Made by a program: the position numbers and the translations under genes. From NCBI GenBank assembly GCA_029858425.1, contig JAOUFE010000003.1, positions 1 to 44,320 of the forward strand: a stretch of 44,320 nt of DNA, read 5' to 3'. Below are positions 17,981 through 26,690 of the stretch, piece after piece. Source of the DNA: Spirochaetia bacterium (GTDB taxonomy: Bacteria > Spirochaetota > Leptospiria > Turneriellales > JAOUFE01). Below the pieces are notes generated by a model. The model had not been told where the DNA came from. It saw only the letters and a program-made list of their open reading frames with translations, and ran no database searches. How positions within the stretch are numbered: position 1 is the stretch's first letter; the number at the start of each line of letters is the position of its first letter.

Positions 17981-18980
17981 ACTGTTTAATGTTCTCAATT
18001 ATATGGCGGTTAATTTCATGCCGCGCGAAGTCAAGTGTTGTTTTTATTGCATTGCGAACTGCCCATGCGTTGCTTGAGCCATGACCAATGAGTACAATCC
18101 CGTTTACTCCCAACAGCGGCGCTCCACCGTAATTTGAATGATCCATTTGTCCTTTTACTGCCTGAAGAGTCGGCTTTAGAAAAAGCGCCCCTGTCTTTGC
18201 CAGAGGAGAAGCTTCGATGTTTCTTTTTAACGTATTGAAAATTGCTTTGGCGGTTCCTTCTATGGTTTTTATAGCGATATTTCCGATAAATCCATCGCAA
18301 ACCACAACATCTACCGGTTTGCCAAATCCAAAAAGGTCACGACCCTCTACATTGCCTACAAAGTACACAGGCAATTTTTTTAAAGCCTTGAAAACATTCT
18401 GGGTTAATTCATTCCCTTTGTTGTCTTCTTCCCCGTTAGACAACAAACCAATTGCTGGATGAAGAATTCCCAGTATTTCTCTGGAATATATTTCGCCCAT
18501 TATTGCAAACTGTACCAGATATTCGGCCTTGCAGTCTACATTGGCTCCCGCATCAAGCAAAACAGTCGCGCCGGATCCATTTCTGGGCAGGGGCGTTATC
18601 ACCGCCGGCCGCTTGACCCCTGGCAGGCGACCAAGCACAAGCAGCGAAGCCGCCATTGTCGCCCCTGTATTTCCGGGTGAAAACAGTCCTATGGCTTCGT
18701 TATTTTTCACAAGTTTACTGCAGACCATAATGGAGGAATGCGGTTTTGCGCGTACCGCCTTGGCCGGCTGATCTGACATCTGTACTACCGAATCGGAGTT
18801 TTCAATGCGAATATTTGATGGAGAAGCAATATTTTTATGCCCGGAAATTAATTTTGATAGAAGTTGCCTGTCTCCCACAAGAATAACTCTGGCATCAAAT
18901 TCCTTTACCGCCATAAGCGCGCCGTTTACAATGGGTTCCGGACCGAGGTCGCCGCTAACTGTATCAATTGCAATCCACAT
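17973..18980 (-). CDS. plsX: Phosphate acyltransferase (fatty-acid/phospholipid synthesis)
   Basis: Transfers acyl chains from acyl-ACP to phosphate for PlsY in phospholipid synthesis. The 335-residue protein begins MWIAIDTVSGDLGPEPIVNG (the family start, with Thr-Val in place of the usual Met-Gly of 'DaMGGD'). It contains VLVGD, GLFSPGNTGATMAASLLVLGR, RPAVITPLP, LLDAGANVDCK, LLSNGEEDNKG, GNVEGRD and VCDGFIGNI. A GGAGGA ribosome site lies about 11 bases before the ATG. In many bacteria rpmF precedes plsX; here it does not. Genes plsY and fabD/H are not in the window. Confidence 0.92.
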   Translation of the reverse strand: MWIAIDTVSGDLGPEPIVNGALMAVKEFDARVILVGDRQLLSKLISGHKNIASPSNIRIENSDSVVQMSDQPAKAVRAKPHSSIMVCSKLVKNNEAIGLFSPGNTGATMAASLLVLGRLPGVKRPAVITPLPRNGSGATVLLDAGANVDCKAEYLVQFAIMGEIYSREILGILHPAIGLLSNGEEDNKGNELTQNVFKALKKLPVYFVGNVEGRDLFGFGKPVDVVVCDGFIGNIAIKTIEGTAKAIFNTLKRNIEASPLAKTGALFLKPTLQAVKGQMDHSNYGGAPLLGVNGIVLIGHGSSNAWAVRNAIKTTLDFARHEINRHIIENIKQFT

Positions 18981-19529
18981 AACTGTATGAAATTCCTCCC
19001 GAATGGATTTTTAGAGTTTCCATTATTCAAGTTATCTTTGCTTTTGCAAGAACTATACGTTACGGGTAGACGCGAGGTGGGGGTTCGGCCAAACCCTATG
19101 CTCAATAATATCCGCTGGTCGCGCTGATTTACCCACAATTGTGTAACTTTTACCAGATTATTTTCATTTTTTTCCTGCCCGACTGAAAAAAAATCCCAAT
19201 ATTTGCAATACTCTTTATTATGAAGATACGATTATATAAAGCAGTTTTTCTTGTCCTTTTGAACAGGTTCGGCAATAACCAATTGAAGTGGGAACGGCAC
19301 CTTAGCCAGTGGACAGGCGTGCGTATTAACCTCCCAAAATATTTCTGGGAGGTTCATTTATACATCATAAACGACAAAACTCCCAAATTTTTAACTATTG
19401 ATTCGGCCCCGGAAAAAGGCTGGCATTCGGTTTTCTACAGCTACAACCTGAAAGGCGACATGCAAAAATACATTGAGCTTTGCATTATCCGAAAATGCAA
19501 GCAGTACAGAAATAATAATATTTCTATAA
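18981..19529. other. Region between divergent plsX and convergent lytic transglycosylase gene
   Basis: About 550 bases. The first 240 after the plsX start should hold its promoter; I see no conserved gene there. The right part contains a doubtful small reading frame and a perfect 9-bp hairpin (19328-19354), each listed separately. No repeat copies from the other families were found here. Confidence 0.4.
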
Positions 19530-19546
19530 TTAAAAAGGCTGGTTAG
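19220..19546 (+). CDS. Possible small protein, doubtful
   Basis: A 108-codon frame that overlaps the end of the lytic transglycosylase gene by 17 bases tail to tail. The translation starts with a short basic-hydrophobic stretch (KIRLYKAVFLVLL) and has many aromatic and charged residues, which is protein-like. But no ribosome site is visible, it matches nothing I know, and a strong hairpin lies inside it. It could equally be chance open sequence in an AT-rich gap. Confidence 0.25.
   Translation: MKIRLYKAVFLVLLNRFGNNQLKWERHLSQWTGVRINLPKYFWEVHLYIINDKTPKFLTIDSAPEKGWHSVFYSYNLKGDMQKYIELCIIRKCKQYRNNNISIIKKAG
19328..19354. other. Perfect short hairpin
   Basis: AACCTCCCA pairs with TGGGAGGTT around a 9-base loop. 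There is no T-run on either side, so it is not a classical terminator. It could stabilise an mRNA end or be a protein-binding site. Confidence 0.45.
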
Positions 19547-21845
19547 GGAAGTCATAACCCAGCAATATTTTATACCTGTCGTAATACTTGCGGGTGATTT
19601 GTACATATGCGTAAGTTTCATCGGTGGGGATTTTTTCGAAAAAATACTCGGGATCTCCGCCTTCATACCGGTTTTCCCATTGATGGAGCCTGCCCGGTCC
19701 AGCATTATAGGCGATCGCCATTTTCTCAAAACTTCCATCTGAAACCTTGTTCAGCCATGAATAAAAAAATGATCCCAATATTATGGATTGCCCGGGATCA
19801 TACAAATTCATATTTTTCAATTTTAATCCCTTGTTGAGCCATTTGGCCGTTGCCGGCATTATTTGCATAAGCCCCCTGGCGCCGGACGGGCTTGTGGCTC
19901 CAGGATGAAAAGCAGATTCCTGCTTCATCAGGGCATATACGCTTGCCTCCTCAATGCCATACTTTTTGCTTGCGGCAGAAACCTCATCCCGAAATGGAGT
20001 CGGGAAAAGACAATGAGCCGCAAAAGATGAAAGCGTCATTATATCGACCTGTTTTCCGTAGAAACTCATCAGTAGCTTCATGTATGTAAATTTTAAATAC
20101 GCATCATTGGCAATAACGCCGGAATTTAAAAGGATCATATATTTTCTTTCGCTGTTGGTATCAAAGTTTAAATAATCTTCCGCCAGGTTATCATAGCCCA
20201 TGGCCGAGAACAGGGATGCTTTTTTTTCAACCGGCGTCATGGAGTTTACTGTCTCGTGGAGTTTTTTCTCAAATGTAATCCAGAATTTATCTACCCCAAA
20301 ATCATGTCTCTTGTTTTTTTCCTGAAAATACTCCTCCATGACAGATTTTTTATTGAAATTTTCAGCTATCCAGTCCCGCATGAGAGGTTGATTTTCAATG
20401 CCCTTGTTAAAAGCTCCCACCCCGCCTTCCGGCATTAAAGATGACGGAGTGGATAACACATTTATTTTTCGCAGAGCCGAAAAAGCATAAAAGTGTTCCG
20501 GAGAATTAACATAGACCTCTTTGTACATCTCGCGGGATTTTTCCAGTTGACCGTTTTTTTCGTACAGTCTTGCAAGAAAATAGCGGGATCTCCCCCCGAC
20601 GGAGACATTTACTGTCGCATCGCGCAACTCTAAAAGACATTTTATTGCAGAATCCGTATTTGATTTTTCCAGGAACTCAAAGCAAGCCCCAAAAAATACG
20701 CCTTCGGCATATTGAGAATCCCTGTCAAATTTGTTCAGGTATTGTTTGGCCGTCTCCATTCTATCGGGACTTTTAATTTTATCGAGGGCTCGTAATCGAA
20801 TCAGGGAAGGGTATCTCAATTCTGTTTGAGGAATCATCTGCGTTAGCAAAAAAAACTGCCCGTTGGAATAATACCGGTCTCCAAGATCGGTATATAATGC
20901 GTCCCTCTGCGATACGTCCAGCTTGCCTGCATGCTGATTCACCAGTTGAGTGCAGTGCGAAAACTGTCGTATATTGATATCCAGACGACAGTAGTTTTGA
21001 AGAAAGGTGAATATTCCTTTTCCGCTCAAACGCTGCGGATCAATGGATTTCCACATGGCAAGCGATTGGGGAAATTTTTTCTCCAGCCGCAGACCTTCAG
21101 CCCATTGTGTTTTTTTAAAATCGTCAACCTTTGTCAAGAGGGATGGGGAATTTTTACTTAAATATTCTATTTGATGTACACTTTTTATATACGCCCAGGT
21201 GTTGTCCGGAAAATTTAATACATAAAAATAATCATCAAAAGCTTCTTCTGTTTTTCCTGTTGCAAGTTCAAGCCCCCCAAGCTTCAGGTATAATACCGGG
21301 GATTGATAATCGACCAGGATTCTCCGGTACACTTCAATAGCCATAGGGGCATTTAAGCGTCCGATAATTTCAACACGCAGTTCCAGAGATCTTTTCTTCA
21401 AAATGTCATCAATATCTCCAGGAAGCATTTGCAAAACTGTGGAAGCCGACTCTGCGCTCTGGGTAATAAAAAATATCTGCGCTAAAGAAAAAACACAGTC
21501 ATAATATAAAGGCGATCTTCTTATGCCGGATTCCATATATTCAACAATAGTGGAAAGCGAACCACCCGGAGGAAAATCTTTATATTTAAAAGCAGCGCGC
21601 GCGTACCACAATATCGAATCTTTATATTGTTTTTCGTTTTGTAAAATCATGGCCATTAAATAAGATTCCGCATACGCAGGTTCTTTTACAGCCATGATCT
21701 TCTTTTTTAGTTCCACATTGTTCCTGCTGCGAACCAGAAAGTTATAATCTTTCATTAACGCTAAATCTGCTTCGTCAATGTCGTCGGCCAGGATATTGGA
21801 AGAAAGAAAAATACAAACAATTAGAAAGTACAAAAATTTGGTCAT
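19530..21845 (-). CDS. Soluble lytic transglycosylase-like protein
   Basis: Periplasmic enzyme that cleaves peptidoglycan glycan strands. In 771 residues: a signal peptide (FLYFLIVCIFLSSNILA, about 4-20), a long helical repeat region with TPR-like character (about 40-560), and a C-terminal SLT (lysozyme-like) domain. The SLT domain has the catalytic Glu at about residue 643 in MKQESAFHPGATSPSGARGLMQ, then MPATAKWL, the AIAYNAGPGRLHQW block and ETYAYVQ. This is the architecture of Slt70. It is longer than E. coli Slt (about 645 residues) because of the helical part. The gene starts 6 bases after the thioesterase stop, so the two form an operon. Confidence 0.85.
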   Translation of the reverse strand: MTKFLYFLIVCIFLSSNILADDIDEADLALMKDYNFLVRSRNNVELKKKIMAVKEPAYAESYLMAMILQNEKQYKDSILWYARAAFKYKDFPPGGSLSTIVEYMESGIRRSPLYYDCVFSLAQIFFITQSAESASTVLQMLPGDIDDILKKRSLELRVEIIGRLNAPMAIEVYRRILVDYQSPVLYLKLGGLELATGKTEEAFDDYFYVLNFPDNTWAYIKSVHQIEYLSKNSPSLLTKVDDFKKTQWAEGLRLEKKFPQSLAMWKSIDPQRLSGKGIFTFLQNYCRLDINIRQFSHCTQLVNQHAGKLDVSQRDALYTDLGDRYYSNGQFFLLTQMIPQTELRYPSLIRLRALDKIKSPDRMETAKQYLNKFDRDSQYAEGVFFGACFEFLEKSNTDSAIKCLLELRDATVNVSVGGRSRYFLARLYEKNGQLEKSREMYKEVYVNSPEHFYAFSALRKINVLSTPSSLMPEGGVGAFNKGIENQPLMRDWIAENFNKKSVMEEYFQEKNKRHDFGVDKFWITFEKKLHETVNSMTPVEKKASLFSAMGYDNLAEDYLNFDTNSERKYMILLNSGVIANDAYLKFTYMKLLMSFYGKQVDIMTLSSFAAHCLFPTPFRDEVSAASKKYGIEEASVYALMKQESAFHPGATSPSGARGLMQIMPATAKWLNKGLKLKNMNLYDPGQSIILGSFFYSWLNKVSDGSFEKMAIAYNAGPGRLHQWENRYEGGDPEYFFEKIPTDETYAYVQITRKYYDRYKILLGYDFPNQPF

Positions 21846-21851
21846 AACTTT

Positions 21852-22250
21852 TTAAACAAGCTTCAAAAACTCCCAAGGCAAACGTACAGGGCGTCCTTTT
21901 TTCAGGCAAATTGCAGTCATCCTGGCGTTTAAAATCAGGGTGTTCCGGGGTAAACCGAATATATCCTGGATAAAAATCATACGGACTTTGTTCTCCAGCA
22001 AAATCCGGCTGCCTATAATAAATTTTTCCGGGCTGCGCAATGAATATATATAATCAATTTCAGAGCGAATCAAAACCGGATCAATTCCGCTTTTGTGCAG
22101 ATCAACAAAATCAATATTCATGGTACGCAAAAAATCATGCCGCGCATGCTCCAGATAGTTTTGGTAAACGGCATTGTTTACAATTCCCTGCATATCACAT
22201 TCGTAATCTCGAACCTGGAGTTCTATAATATGCTGGTATTTATTTTTCAC
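21852..22250 (-). CDS. Acyl-CoA thioesterase, hot-dog (4HBT/YbgC-like) fold
   Basis: Hydrolyses acyl-CoA thioesters. The usual family pattern 'Y.DTD..G.v....Yl.y.E.aR' reads here YECDMQGIVNNAVYQNYLEHARHDFL, with the catalytic Asp in CDMQG. The protein then follows the normal hot-dog strand order to ICLKKGRPVRLP. An in-frame ATG lies further upstream at 22343, but its first 30 codons run through a palindromic repeat and match nothing. I therefore choose the GTG at 22250 (132 residues), the normal size. The ribosome site is weak. A repeat copy and an IS lie directly upstream, so the original start may have been disturbed. Confidence 0.75.
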   Translation of the reverse strand: MKNKYQHIIELQVRDYECDMQGIVNNAVYQNYLEHARHDFLRTMNIDFVDLHKSGIDPVLIRSEIDYIYSLRSPEKFIIGSRILLENKVRMIFIQDIFGLPRNTLILNARMTAICLKKGRPVRLPWEFLKLV

Positions 22251-22310
22251 ATCTAAAGAAATTCTGCGCGCAACAACCCGTCTACTCTTTTTAAGAGATA
22301 TTTGGATTTG

Positions 22311-22348
22311 AGAGCTTGGGCATGAACGCCAGTTCATGCCCAAGCTCT
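22311..22348. repeat. Nested palindromic repeat, copy C (outer arms only)
   Basis: AGAGCTTGGGCATGAAC, spacer GCCA, then its exact complement: a perfect 17-bp inverted repeat. These are the outer arms of the copy A element with the whole interior missing. It ends 16 bases before the left inverted end of the IS1182-type element. Confidence 0.8.
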
Positions 22349-22363
22349 TGACGCCCCATTGGG

Positions 22364-24063
22364 GGCCAGGCCGGAACTCGCCAGATTTTTTGAATAATAC
22401 CTGTCATTTTGAAAATTATATAGGAAACCTGAGGTGTATTTGGAGTTTGGCATATGAAAAGAGTTAAGCCATCGATGAAATCACAGGGTATGATGTTTGC
22501 CGAATATTTTATAGATGATCGCCTGCCAGATGACCATGAGGTCTATGTTTTTGATGCATTGGTAGATGAGCATGATTTAAGAGAGATTATAGATTCATAT
22601 AGTAGTGAAGGCGGTAAAGTGTACAATCCGCGCGATATGGCAGCAATTCTTCTCTATGCTTATTCAAAAGGTATCACAAGCAGTTATCGCATCGCTGGGG
22701 AGGTTTGTACAAATCTTGCCTTTATTTATCTGGCGGGCGGCAATCAGATAAGTCGTCGAACGCTGTGCCAATTTCGTCGGAGAAATGCGAGTTTGCTTAA
22801 AAAATTATTTTCCTCAACGGTTCAAAATGCGATTGAGGTTGGCCTGATCGATCCGGATGGTTTATTTGCCATTGATGGGAGCAAATTTGCCGCAGATGCA
22901 AGTAAATCTAAAACAAAGACCAAAAAGGAATGGGTGGATCGGAAGGCAAAAATTGAATCCAGCATTGATCAATTTTTAGACGAGATTGAAGTAAATGACC
23001 TGGCCGAAGAAGGGCTTGAAGAGGAACGATCCCGCAAGTTTAAAGAAGCGATGCAGAAAATAAAAGACCGCAGAGAGAAAAAATTAAGTAAACCGGAGAC
23101 AAGAGAACTCAATCGCGTAGAAAAGCAGGTTTTTGAGCATGAGAAAATTGGAAGACTGCTTAAGCTTCATCCGGATTTGAAAGATGATGAGAATATCAAT
23201 TTAACCGATCCTGAAAGTCGTTTGCAAAAAAATGGTACCGGCGAATTTTTGCAGGGCTATAACGGCCAGATAATTACATCAAATCAGATCATCGTTTCAG
23301 CCGATCTAATACAGGATGAAAATGATCAGTACGCTTTGCAGCCGATGGTACAAAAACTGGAAAAAGAACTGCCAGAGAATGCGCAATTTAAATTTTTAGG
23401 CGACGCAGGTTATAATAGAGGCGAGAATTTAAAATGGTTAGACGGAAAGAAAAATATTGATCCGTATATTTCCATGGCAGATCGTCGCGAGGACAATAAA
23501 ACTGATCTGGAAAAAGCAACCGGCAATGATGCCTTTCAATACGATGAAAATGAAGATCGTTATATTTGTCCGACCGGAGAGCCTTTGGAATTTTTTAGAA
23601 ATCGGGAATCGAAGGGCAAATTATACAAAGATTATCGGGCAGCTATTTCGACGTGCCAGCAATGTCCCGGCCGACACAAATGTTTAAATACCGCCGCCGA
23701 TTTGAAAGCGGGCGCAAAAATAATCGCAGACGATGGAACGCTGGTTTTTCGCAAAGCAATGCGTGAAAAGATGGCCTTGCCTGAATCAAAAATCATTTAC
23801 GCTGAGCGAGCTGTCGAACCAGAACCTGTTTTTGGCCACATAAAATTCAATTTGGGGATCCGGCGATTCAGAATGCGGGGGTTTTCGGCTGTTAAAGGCG
23901 AATTTCTACTAATAAGCGCGGCAGTAAATCTCTCAAAGTTAGTCAGATTCAAGCAAAGGCTAACAATCCATACGATTTGATCAGAAAACCAATTCCACTC
24001 AACCATCCCCGGATGAAAATCTGTACCATGACACCTCGTGCGACCTGAAGTTCCGGCCTGGCC
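22364..24063 (+). mobile_element. IS1182-type insertion sequence
   Basis: One transposase gene framed by a 15-bp perfect inverted repeat, GGCCAGGCCGGAACT at 22364-22378 and its complement at 24049-24063. Outside these the match fades. I could not identify a clear target-site duplication, so the exact boundary may be a few bases off. About 1.7 kb, normal for the family. Confidence 0.7.
22454..23980 (+). CDS. IS1182-family transposase
   Basis: Intact 508-residue DDE transposase. The N-terminal DUF772-like region (about 50-140) includes RRTLCQFRRRNASLL. The catalytic acidic residues appear to be D141 (FAIDGSKFAADAS), D317 (FLGDAGYNRG) and E457 (VEPEPVFGHIK), followed by the conserved LGIRRFRMRGF. 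A Cys-rich insertion with CPTG and CQQCPGRHKC, typical of the family, lies at about 372-410. TGGAG stands 8 bases ahead of the ATG. No frameshift is visible, so the element may still be active. Confidence 0.88.
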   Translation: MKRVKPSMKSQGMMFAEYFIDDRLPDDHEVYVFDALVDEHDLREIIDSYSSEGGKVYNPRDMAAILLYAYSKGITSSYRIAGEVCTNLAFIYLAGGNQISRRTLCQFRRRNASLLKKLFSSTVQNAIEVGLIDPDGLFAIDGSKFAADASKSKTKTKKEWVDRKAKIESSIDQFLDEIEVNDLAEEGLEEERSRKFKEAMQKIKDRREKKLSKPETRELNRVEKQVFEHEKIGRLLKLHPDLKDDENINLTDPESRLQKNGTGEFLQGYNGQIITSNQIIVSADLIQDENDQYALQPMVQKLEKELPENAQFKFLGDAGYNRGENLKWLDGKKNIDPYISMADRREDNKTDLEKATGNDAFQYDENEDRYICPTGEPLEFFRNRESKGKLYKDYRAAISTCQQCPGRHKCLNTAADLKAGAKIIADDGTLVFRKAMREKMALPESKIIYAERAVEPEPVFGHIKFNLGIRRFRMRGFSAVKGEFLLISAAVNLSKLVRFKQRLTIHTI

Positions 24064-24143
24064 TCATTGGAGACTTTATGAAGAAAAAATTGTTCTTGAT
24101 CTGGAGGGAAGAAAAAAAATTATGTGTCAGAGAAGAGGATGCA

Positions 24144-24902
24144 ATGCCACGAAGACCGATACTTGCCGCAAACTGGAAAATGAACCTGACCTCCAATCAG
24201 TCCAAATTACTGGTGGACAGTATTTTGAACAATCTGGGCGCCCCGGTCAACTGTGAAATCATTCTTTTTCCATCTTTTTTACACATACCCATGATTGCTG
24301 AAAAAATTGCTGGCAAAAATATTGGCATTGGCGGTCAAAACCTTTACTTTGAAGAAAAGGGAGCCTATACCGGGGAAATAGCCGCTTTTCAACTGGTAGA
24401 CAGCGGCTGCACTCATGTTCTAATTGGGCATTCGGAAAGACGACACTACTTTCATGAAAACTATGAAACCGTAAATAAAAAAGTTCTGCGGGCGTTGTCT
24501 GCAGGTTTAAAGGTCATGCTTTGTGTGGGAGAATCTCTTGAAGAACGCGAAAACAATGTGACTGAAATGGTCGTTGTCGATCAAATTGAAAGCGCCATGC
24601 AAAATATCTCGCATAAAGATATGAACGATATTTCCATTGCATATGAACCTATCTGGGCCATTGGAACGGGCAGAATTGCCACTCCCGATGATGCGGCGCA
24701 TGTTCACCAGATAATTAGAAAAGCTCTGGGAAGAATATTCGACAAAGAAATTGCATCAAAAATTTGTATTCTATATGGCGGCTCGGTAAAACCAGACAAT
24801 ATTAAGGAAGTAATGGCTGAGGAAGATATTGACGGCGTGCTTGTTGGGGGAGCCAGCTTAAAAACCGATTCTCTTCTGGAACTAATGAGATTTTTAAATT
24901 AA
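24144..24902 (+). CDS. tpiA: Triosephosphate isomerase
   Basis: Interconverts dihydroxyacetone phosphate and glyceraldehyde 3-phosphate in glycolysis and gluconeogenesis. The 252 residues, counted from the ATG before PRRPILAANWKMN, contain N10 and K12, the electrophile H96 in IGHSERR, and the catalytic E168 in AYEPIWAIGTGR. GGSVK and GVLVGGASL bind the phosphate. A longer in-frame start 66 bases upstream gives a basic leader that matches no TIM and starts close to the IS end, so I reject it. GAGGAT precedes the chosen ATG. The gene stands alone just 80 bases after the IS right end, so its promoter may be supplied or altered by the IS. Confidence 0.93.
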   Translation: MPRRPILAANWKMNLTSNQSKLLVDSILNNLGAPVNCEIILFPSFLHIPMIAEKIAGKNIGIGGQNLYFEEKGAYTGEIAAFQLVDSGCTHVLIGHSERRHYFHENYETVNKKVLRALSAGLKVMLCVGESLEERENNVTEMVVVDQIESAMQNISHKDMNDISIAYEPIWAIGTGRIATPDDAAHVHQIIRKALGRIFDKEIASKICILYGGSVKPDNIKEVMAEEDIDGVLVGGASLKTDSLLELMRFLN

Positions 24903-25023
24903 TCGGTATAATTTGTTCTTTTAAAATTTAGCTCAAATGTGATTCCTTTGATTTCATATTCAACATGATCCCGGACTGGAACTCAAAAATCAGCCTTATC
25001 ATTGGTATAAATAACCGTTTTTT

Positions 25024-25054
25024 GGGGATGTCTAAAAAGAAAAAATATCACCAC
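25024..25054. repeat. Second copy of the 8551-8698 repeat end
   Basis: GGGGATGTCTAAAAAG and the following 15 bases are the reverse complement of 8667-8698, apart from one base fewer in the A run. The opposite end of the element is not found here, so this is a partial or diverged copy (a CTCCGTG fragment recurs near 25119). It lies between tpiA and the next lipoprotein gene. Confidence 0.7.
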
Positions 25055-25153
25055 GTAAAACATATGAGACAGGGAAACACGTAGATTAAAATATAGATAA
25101 TCTATTCTTTATATTCTCCGTGCCCTGGTAAAATTAAATTTAAGGAGTTCGCA

Positions 25154-25648
25154 ATGAAAAAAACAATTTTGATATTTACTGCTCTGGTTATCTTACAGAC
25201 AGGATGCAAGGGAAAATCACCAGGTTATGACGAGCGCATGGGCGATATGGCAGGCGACGCAAAACTTGCAGAAAACAATGTTACAAAGCTAATCAGAGTA
25301 GACGACCTTCATGTGGCGTTTGACTTTATGGCGATGCCCTACCACATGCAGATGATGAAACTCATGCACGCCGACATGAAATACGAAGAGGGAGCCACCC
25401 ACGGCCTTATGGTAACGGTAATGGATTACCAGACCAAGAAAATTCTCAAAGATGCGCAGGTCTCGCTGACCATTACGGCTCCCGACGGCAAGGTAACGCA
25501 GCATGAAACGGAAATCATGCACGGCGCGGGAATGCACCATTATGCCGTTCATCTCAAGGCAGCAGAGCGCGGAAATTATTTAATCAGCGCGCAGATCAAG
25601 CACAATGGGAAAACGTATAACGCCAAAACGGAGTTTACCACCAGGTAA
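25154..25648 (+). CDS. Met/His-rich lipoprotein, YtkA/FixH-like or copper-handling
   Basis: A 164-residue lipoprotein: lysines, a hydrophobic run, then LQTGC at the cleavage site. The mature part is rich in Met and His, notably AMPYHMQMMKLMHADM and later EIMHGAGMHHYAVHL. Between them lies a beta-sandwich-like domain (THGLMVTVMDYQ...VSLTITAPDGK...RGNYLISAQIKHNGK). The sandwich resembles YtkA/FixH-type or CopC-like domains, and Met-His clusters of this kind commonly bind Cu(I). A role in periplasmic copper handling is an inference. AAGGAGTTCGC precedes the start. It stands alone. Confidence 0.65.
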   Translation: MKKTILIFTALVILQTGCKGKSPGYDERMGDMAGDAKLAENNVTKLIRVDDLHVAFDFMAMPYHMQMMKLMHADMKYEEGATHGLMVTVMDYQTKKILKDAQVSLTITAPDGKVTQHETEIMHGAGMHHYAVHLKAAERGNYLISAQIKHNGKTYNAKTEFTTR

Positions 25649-26060
25649 CCTTGAAGGTGTTTCAAGTCTTGCTTTTTAAAAGTTTTTTGGAAATATGGCT
25701 ACGCGGAGTTTATTAAACGACTCTCAAGATTTTTTGCCTTTTCCTCAATAATCCTCTACAATGGGTGCATGAAACGTACAAATCTTGTGCTTGAGGATAA
25801 ATTGTTGCCAGAAGCTTTGAAGGTATCGGGCAGCCGACCTATTCGGCGGCAGTTCATGAAGCTCTTGAAGAATATTGTCGGTTGCCTCGTGTTCAGGAAA
25901 TTTACAAATTAAAAGATCTGGCATACGGAAAGAGGATCTGGCCGAAATACGCGCATTTCACAGCATCCTGACGTGAACATCGAAGTTCTTGCCCAGGCAT
26001 CTGACAACAGTATGAAAACAGTTGATTGACATAATATTCTAATATTTATATGTGGAATCC
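25649..26060. other. Gap holding a broken antitoxin gene
   Basis: About 410 bases with no intact gene. The middle carries the VapB-type pseudogene listed separately. Its usual toxin partner was not found downstream. The last 80 bases should contain the methyltransferase promoter. Confidence 0.5.
25769..25976 (+). pseudogene. Frameshifted VapB-type antitoxin gene
   Basis: Three successive reading frames read as one VapB-like antitoxin. Frame one from the ATG gives MKRTNLVLEDKLLPEALKVS. After what looks like a one-base loss near 25836, the next frame gives TYSAAVHEALEEYC and VQEIYKLKD. A second shift near 25920 gives KEDLAEIRAF and then stops. The ribbon-helix-helix start (RTNLVLEDKLL) and the terminal EDLAEIRA are typical of VapB partners of PIN toxins. 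With two frameshifts and no adjacent toxin, it is a relic. Confidence 0.65.
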
Positions 26061-26690
26061 ATGAATTATAAAGAGCACTGGGAAAAAGTCTATACAGAAA
26101 AAAAACCAGATGAAGTCAGTTGGTTTCAGGAGCATCCCAAAACCTCCCTTGAACTAATATATTCCCTAAATGTAGATAAAAAAGCAAAAATTATAGACGT
26201 GGGCGGCGGCGATTCGCTGCTTGCAGATCATTTGCTGGATAATGGTTTTGAAAATATTACCGTTCTGGATATTTCAGGACATGCGATTGAACGAGCCAAA
26301 AAACGTCTTGGAGGCAACGCATTTAAAGTTACCTGGATTGAAAGCAATGTTCTGGATTTTAAACCGGAGCAAAAATTTGATCTATGGCATGATCGCGCTG
26401 CTTTTCATTTTTTGACAAAGCAGGAAGAAATTGACAAATATATTGAAGAGTGCCACAGATTTTTAAGTCCGCAGGGATTATTAATTCTCGGAACATTTTC
26501 TGACAGCGGCCCGGAAAAATGCAGCGGACTGGAAGTCCATCGCTATTCCGAAGAAAAACTCTCTGGTAGATTTAAAAATTATTTTGATAAAATCCGGTGT
26601 CTACATGAAAATCATGAAACCCCTTCGCACAAAATACAAAATTTTTTATTTTGCAGTTTTCGTCACATTTCCGTTGCAGGGGCAGTCTAA
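26061..26690 (+). CDS. Class I SAM-dependent methyltransferase
   Basis: A 209-residue cytosolic methyltransferase. The start MNYKEHWEKVY and EVSWFQ are typical of a subgroup of small UbiE/COQ5-like enzymes with a 'W...Y....VSWyq' opening. The SAM-binding motif I reads IIDVGGGDSLLADHLL, with the acidic ribose contact in VLDISGHAIERAK. WHDRAAFHFL corresponds to motif IV. The substrate cannot be predicted. I use the ATG rather than a GTG 9 bases earlier. Its stop overlaps the end of recJ on the other strand by 4 bases. Confidence 0.8.
   Translation: MNYKEHWEKVYTEKKPDEVSWFQEHPKTSLELIYSLNVDKKAKIIDVGGGDSLLADHLLDNGFENITVLDISGHAIERAKKRLGGNAFKVTWIESNVLDFKPEQKFDLWHDRAAFHFLTKQEEIDKYIEECHRFLSPQGLLILGTFSDSGPEKCSGLEVHRYSEEKLSGRFKNYFDKIRCLHENHETPSHKIQNFLFCSFRHISVAGAV

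Noticed and set aside
18981-19140. rpmF (ribosomal protein L32) ahead of plsX, as in many bacteria
   Set aside because: No Cys-rich short frame with the L32 pattern is present on either strand.
22251-22343. Longer thioesterase start at 22343
   Set aside because: The extra 31 codons run through the palindromic repeat and carry no homology; the 22250 start gives normal length.
24078-24143. Longer tpiA start at 24078
   Set aside because: The 22-residue leader is not part of any TIM; the ATG at 24144 has a ribosome site and the family N-terminus.
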